Shown: in pieces, positions 63,359 to 64,000 of the stretch | Layout: every line of letters begins with the position of its first letter | How positions within the stretch are numbered: the first letter of the stretch is position 1 | Origin: Romeriopsis navalis LEGE 11480 | GTDB taxonomy: Bacteria; Cyanobacteriota; Cyanobacteriia; Leptolyngbyales; Leptolyngbyaceae | Assembly: GCF_015207035.1 (NCBI RefSeq) | Contig: NZ_JADEXQ010000009.1 | Span: forward strand, 38,361-102,360 | Reading direction: 5' to 3' | DNA: 64,000 bases | The notes under the pieces: model-generated | Told to the model about the DNA's origin: nothing | The model's database searches: none | What the model saw: only the letters and a program-made list of their open reading frames with translations | Made by a program: the position numbers and the translations under genes

Positions 63359-63599
63359 GGTAGTGGTACATTACAACTTGAGGCATTCTGCGCGCACCTC
63401 ATCGGGATAACCACGCTGCGCTTCATAGTCAATGATAAACGGCCTGCGACAATACACACACAGGTGGTTTTGCTTGCCCGCTTTGATCCCATTCTTGCGG
63501 ATATGGGGCGAACCACACGCCGGACATTCCATCCCGCAGCCTCCAACCAGTCACATACATAAATTCTGAAACGCCCACATTTACATTGCCCCGAGTACT
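63359..63599 (-). mobile_element. IS1-family remnant, about 240 bp
   Basis: Contains only the first part (InsA-like zinc finger) of an IS1-type transposase. Possible ends: GGTAGTGGTACATTAC (plus, from 63359) and AGTACTCGGGGCAATG (minus, inward from about 63599), which match at roughly 11 of 18 positions. No target duplication found. Complementary in content to the remnant at 40 kb. Confidence 0.45.
63371..63532 (-). pseudogene. IS1-family transposase, InsA-like zinc-finger fragment
   Basis: 53 residues: MECPACGSPHIRKNG, GKQNHLCVYCRRPFI (C-x2-C ... C-x2-C), YEAQRGYPDEVRAECLKL, then TAA. In intact elements the helix-turn-helix follows directly after CLKLY. The protein is cut there, so this is a broken copy. 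Confidence 0.85.
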
Positions 63600-63621
63600 G
63601 ATGAGCGAGATTTCACCATGC

Positions 63622-64000
63622 TCAAGGTCGAGCTGCACGTTGGCTGATTTCGGTTGTTGACTTTAATTTGATTAGGTTTGCCGCTGGATCAGCAATCATC
63701 TGAGGCAATTCCTCGGATTGCAACATTTCTTGCCACAACGCCGCAATCTGTTTACTTTCTGGCTGTGCTTGCCGCAGCTCTAACAAAGCCGCGATCGCAT
63801 CATGCCATAATCCGGCTTTCCACGCTTGCCGGACGGAATCCGGGCTTTTCTCCAAATCCGGTGTTTGACTGCCCGGATCAACCCGTTGAATCCAGCCATC
63901 CACAATCAGATTTTGGGCCTGCTCTTGGGAACAAGCCACCGAGAGATACCAGTGATAGTTTTGATTTAAGTCGAGGCCAGACTGACTCACAGTTGATAGA
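63622..64000 (-). CDS. DUF928 family protein, C-terminal part (cut by window edge)
   Basis: The frame is open to the window end, so the start lies outside. Visible residues include NYHWYLSVACSQEQAQNLIVDGWIQRVD, AWKAGLWHDAIAALLELRQAQPESKQIAALWQEMLQSEELPQMIADP, which fits the end of DUF928 proteins (cyanobacterial, often secreted, sometimes beside CHAT-TPR genes). The terminal KSTTEISQRAARP lies 20 bp from the IS remnant. Confidence 0.8.
   Translation of the reverse strand, partial: LSTVSQSGLDLNQNYHWYLSVACSQEQAQNLIVDGWIQRVDPGSQTPDLEKSPDSVRQAWKAGLWHDAIAALLELRQAQPESKQIAALWQEMLQSEELPQMIADPAANLIKLKSTTEISQRAARP

Overview
The window is chromosomal DNA of a cyanobacterium, very probably a filamentous one. 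Evidence: a knotless-phytochrome/Rcp1 gene pair, a Tic22-like protein, an SLH-OprB iron porin, a V4R/phycobiliprotein-like cluster resembling the PSII-assembly (PAP) operon, many GCGATCGC (HIP1) octamers, and a complete fraC-fraD-fraE filament-integrity cluster. No heterocyst-specific gene is visible, so only the filamentous habit is suggested.

Layout. 0-3.6 kb: end of a NACHT-type NTPase gene, an XRE/MmyB regulator divergent from a DUF2834 membrane protein with a perfect 29-bp palindrome between them, a YihY/BrkB membrane protein and a small secreted Cys-repeat protein. 3.6-10.7 kb (minus): three exported proteins in a row, a Tat-exported caspase (p20 plus DUF4384), an 11-TPR CHAT protease and a coiled-coil protein. 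10.8-13 kb (minus): RraA-like, SemiSWEET-like and a tandem-duplicated CobO. 13.3-17.8 kb (plus): fraCDE and a hybrid histidine kinase. 18-27 kb: secreted protein, type IA topoisomerase, and an overlapping operon phytochrome > Rcp1-type receiver > REC-HK-REC kinase, preceded by a receiver that has lost its phospho-Asp. 27-29.3 kb: Tic22-like, PrmC, DUF427. 29.4-34.1 kb (minus): ctaA > ctaB > ABC ATPase > membrane protein > ABC-2 permease, i.e. heme A synthesis plus an exporter. 34.4-38.9 kb: a large membrane protein of unknown function, a HerA-type ATPase, a small ORF that has a Shine-Dalgarno but no start codon, and an immunity-like small protein. 39-41.6 kb: SdiA-regulated-type beta-propeller, IS1-family remnant, methyltransferase. 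41.9-46.1 kb (minus): thioredoxin with NnrU, then the PAP-like cluster. 46.4-49.5 kb (minus): the standard rpmH-rnpA-PH-yidC-jag order. 49.6-56 kb: DUF2808, ATP sulfurylase, TrmH methyltransferase, tRNA-Leu(CAG), murA, an M48 peptidase whose reading frame ends inside tRNA-Leu(CAA), and a small basic ORF. 56-60.6 kb: a metal-related block (SLH porin with a perfect Fur-type box, lipoprotein, two-domain multicopper oxidase, divergent DUF4079 membrane protein). 60.7-64 kb: cysteine desulfurase, a thioredoxin-fold secreted protein, a second IS1-family remnant, and the end of a DUF928 gene cut by the window edge.

No CRISPR array, rRNA, prophage or intact insertion sequence was found. The least explained loci are the exported caspase/CHAT operon, the PAP-like cluster with its extra phycobiliprotein-like gene, and the start-codon-less ORF behind herA. 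All identifications come from reading the sequence and remembered family features; no database search was run.
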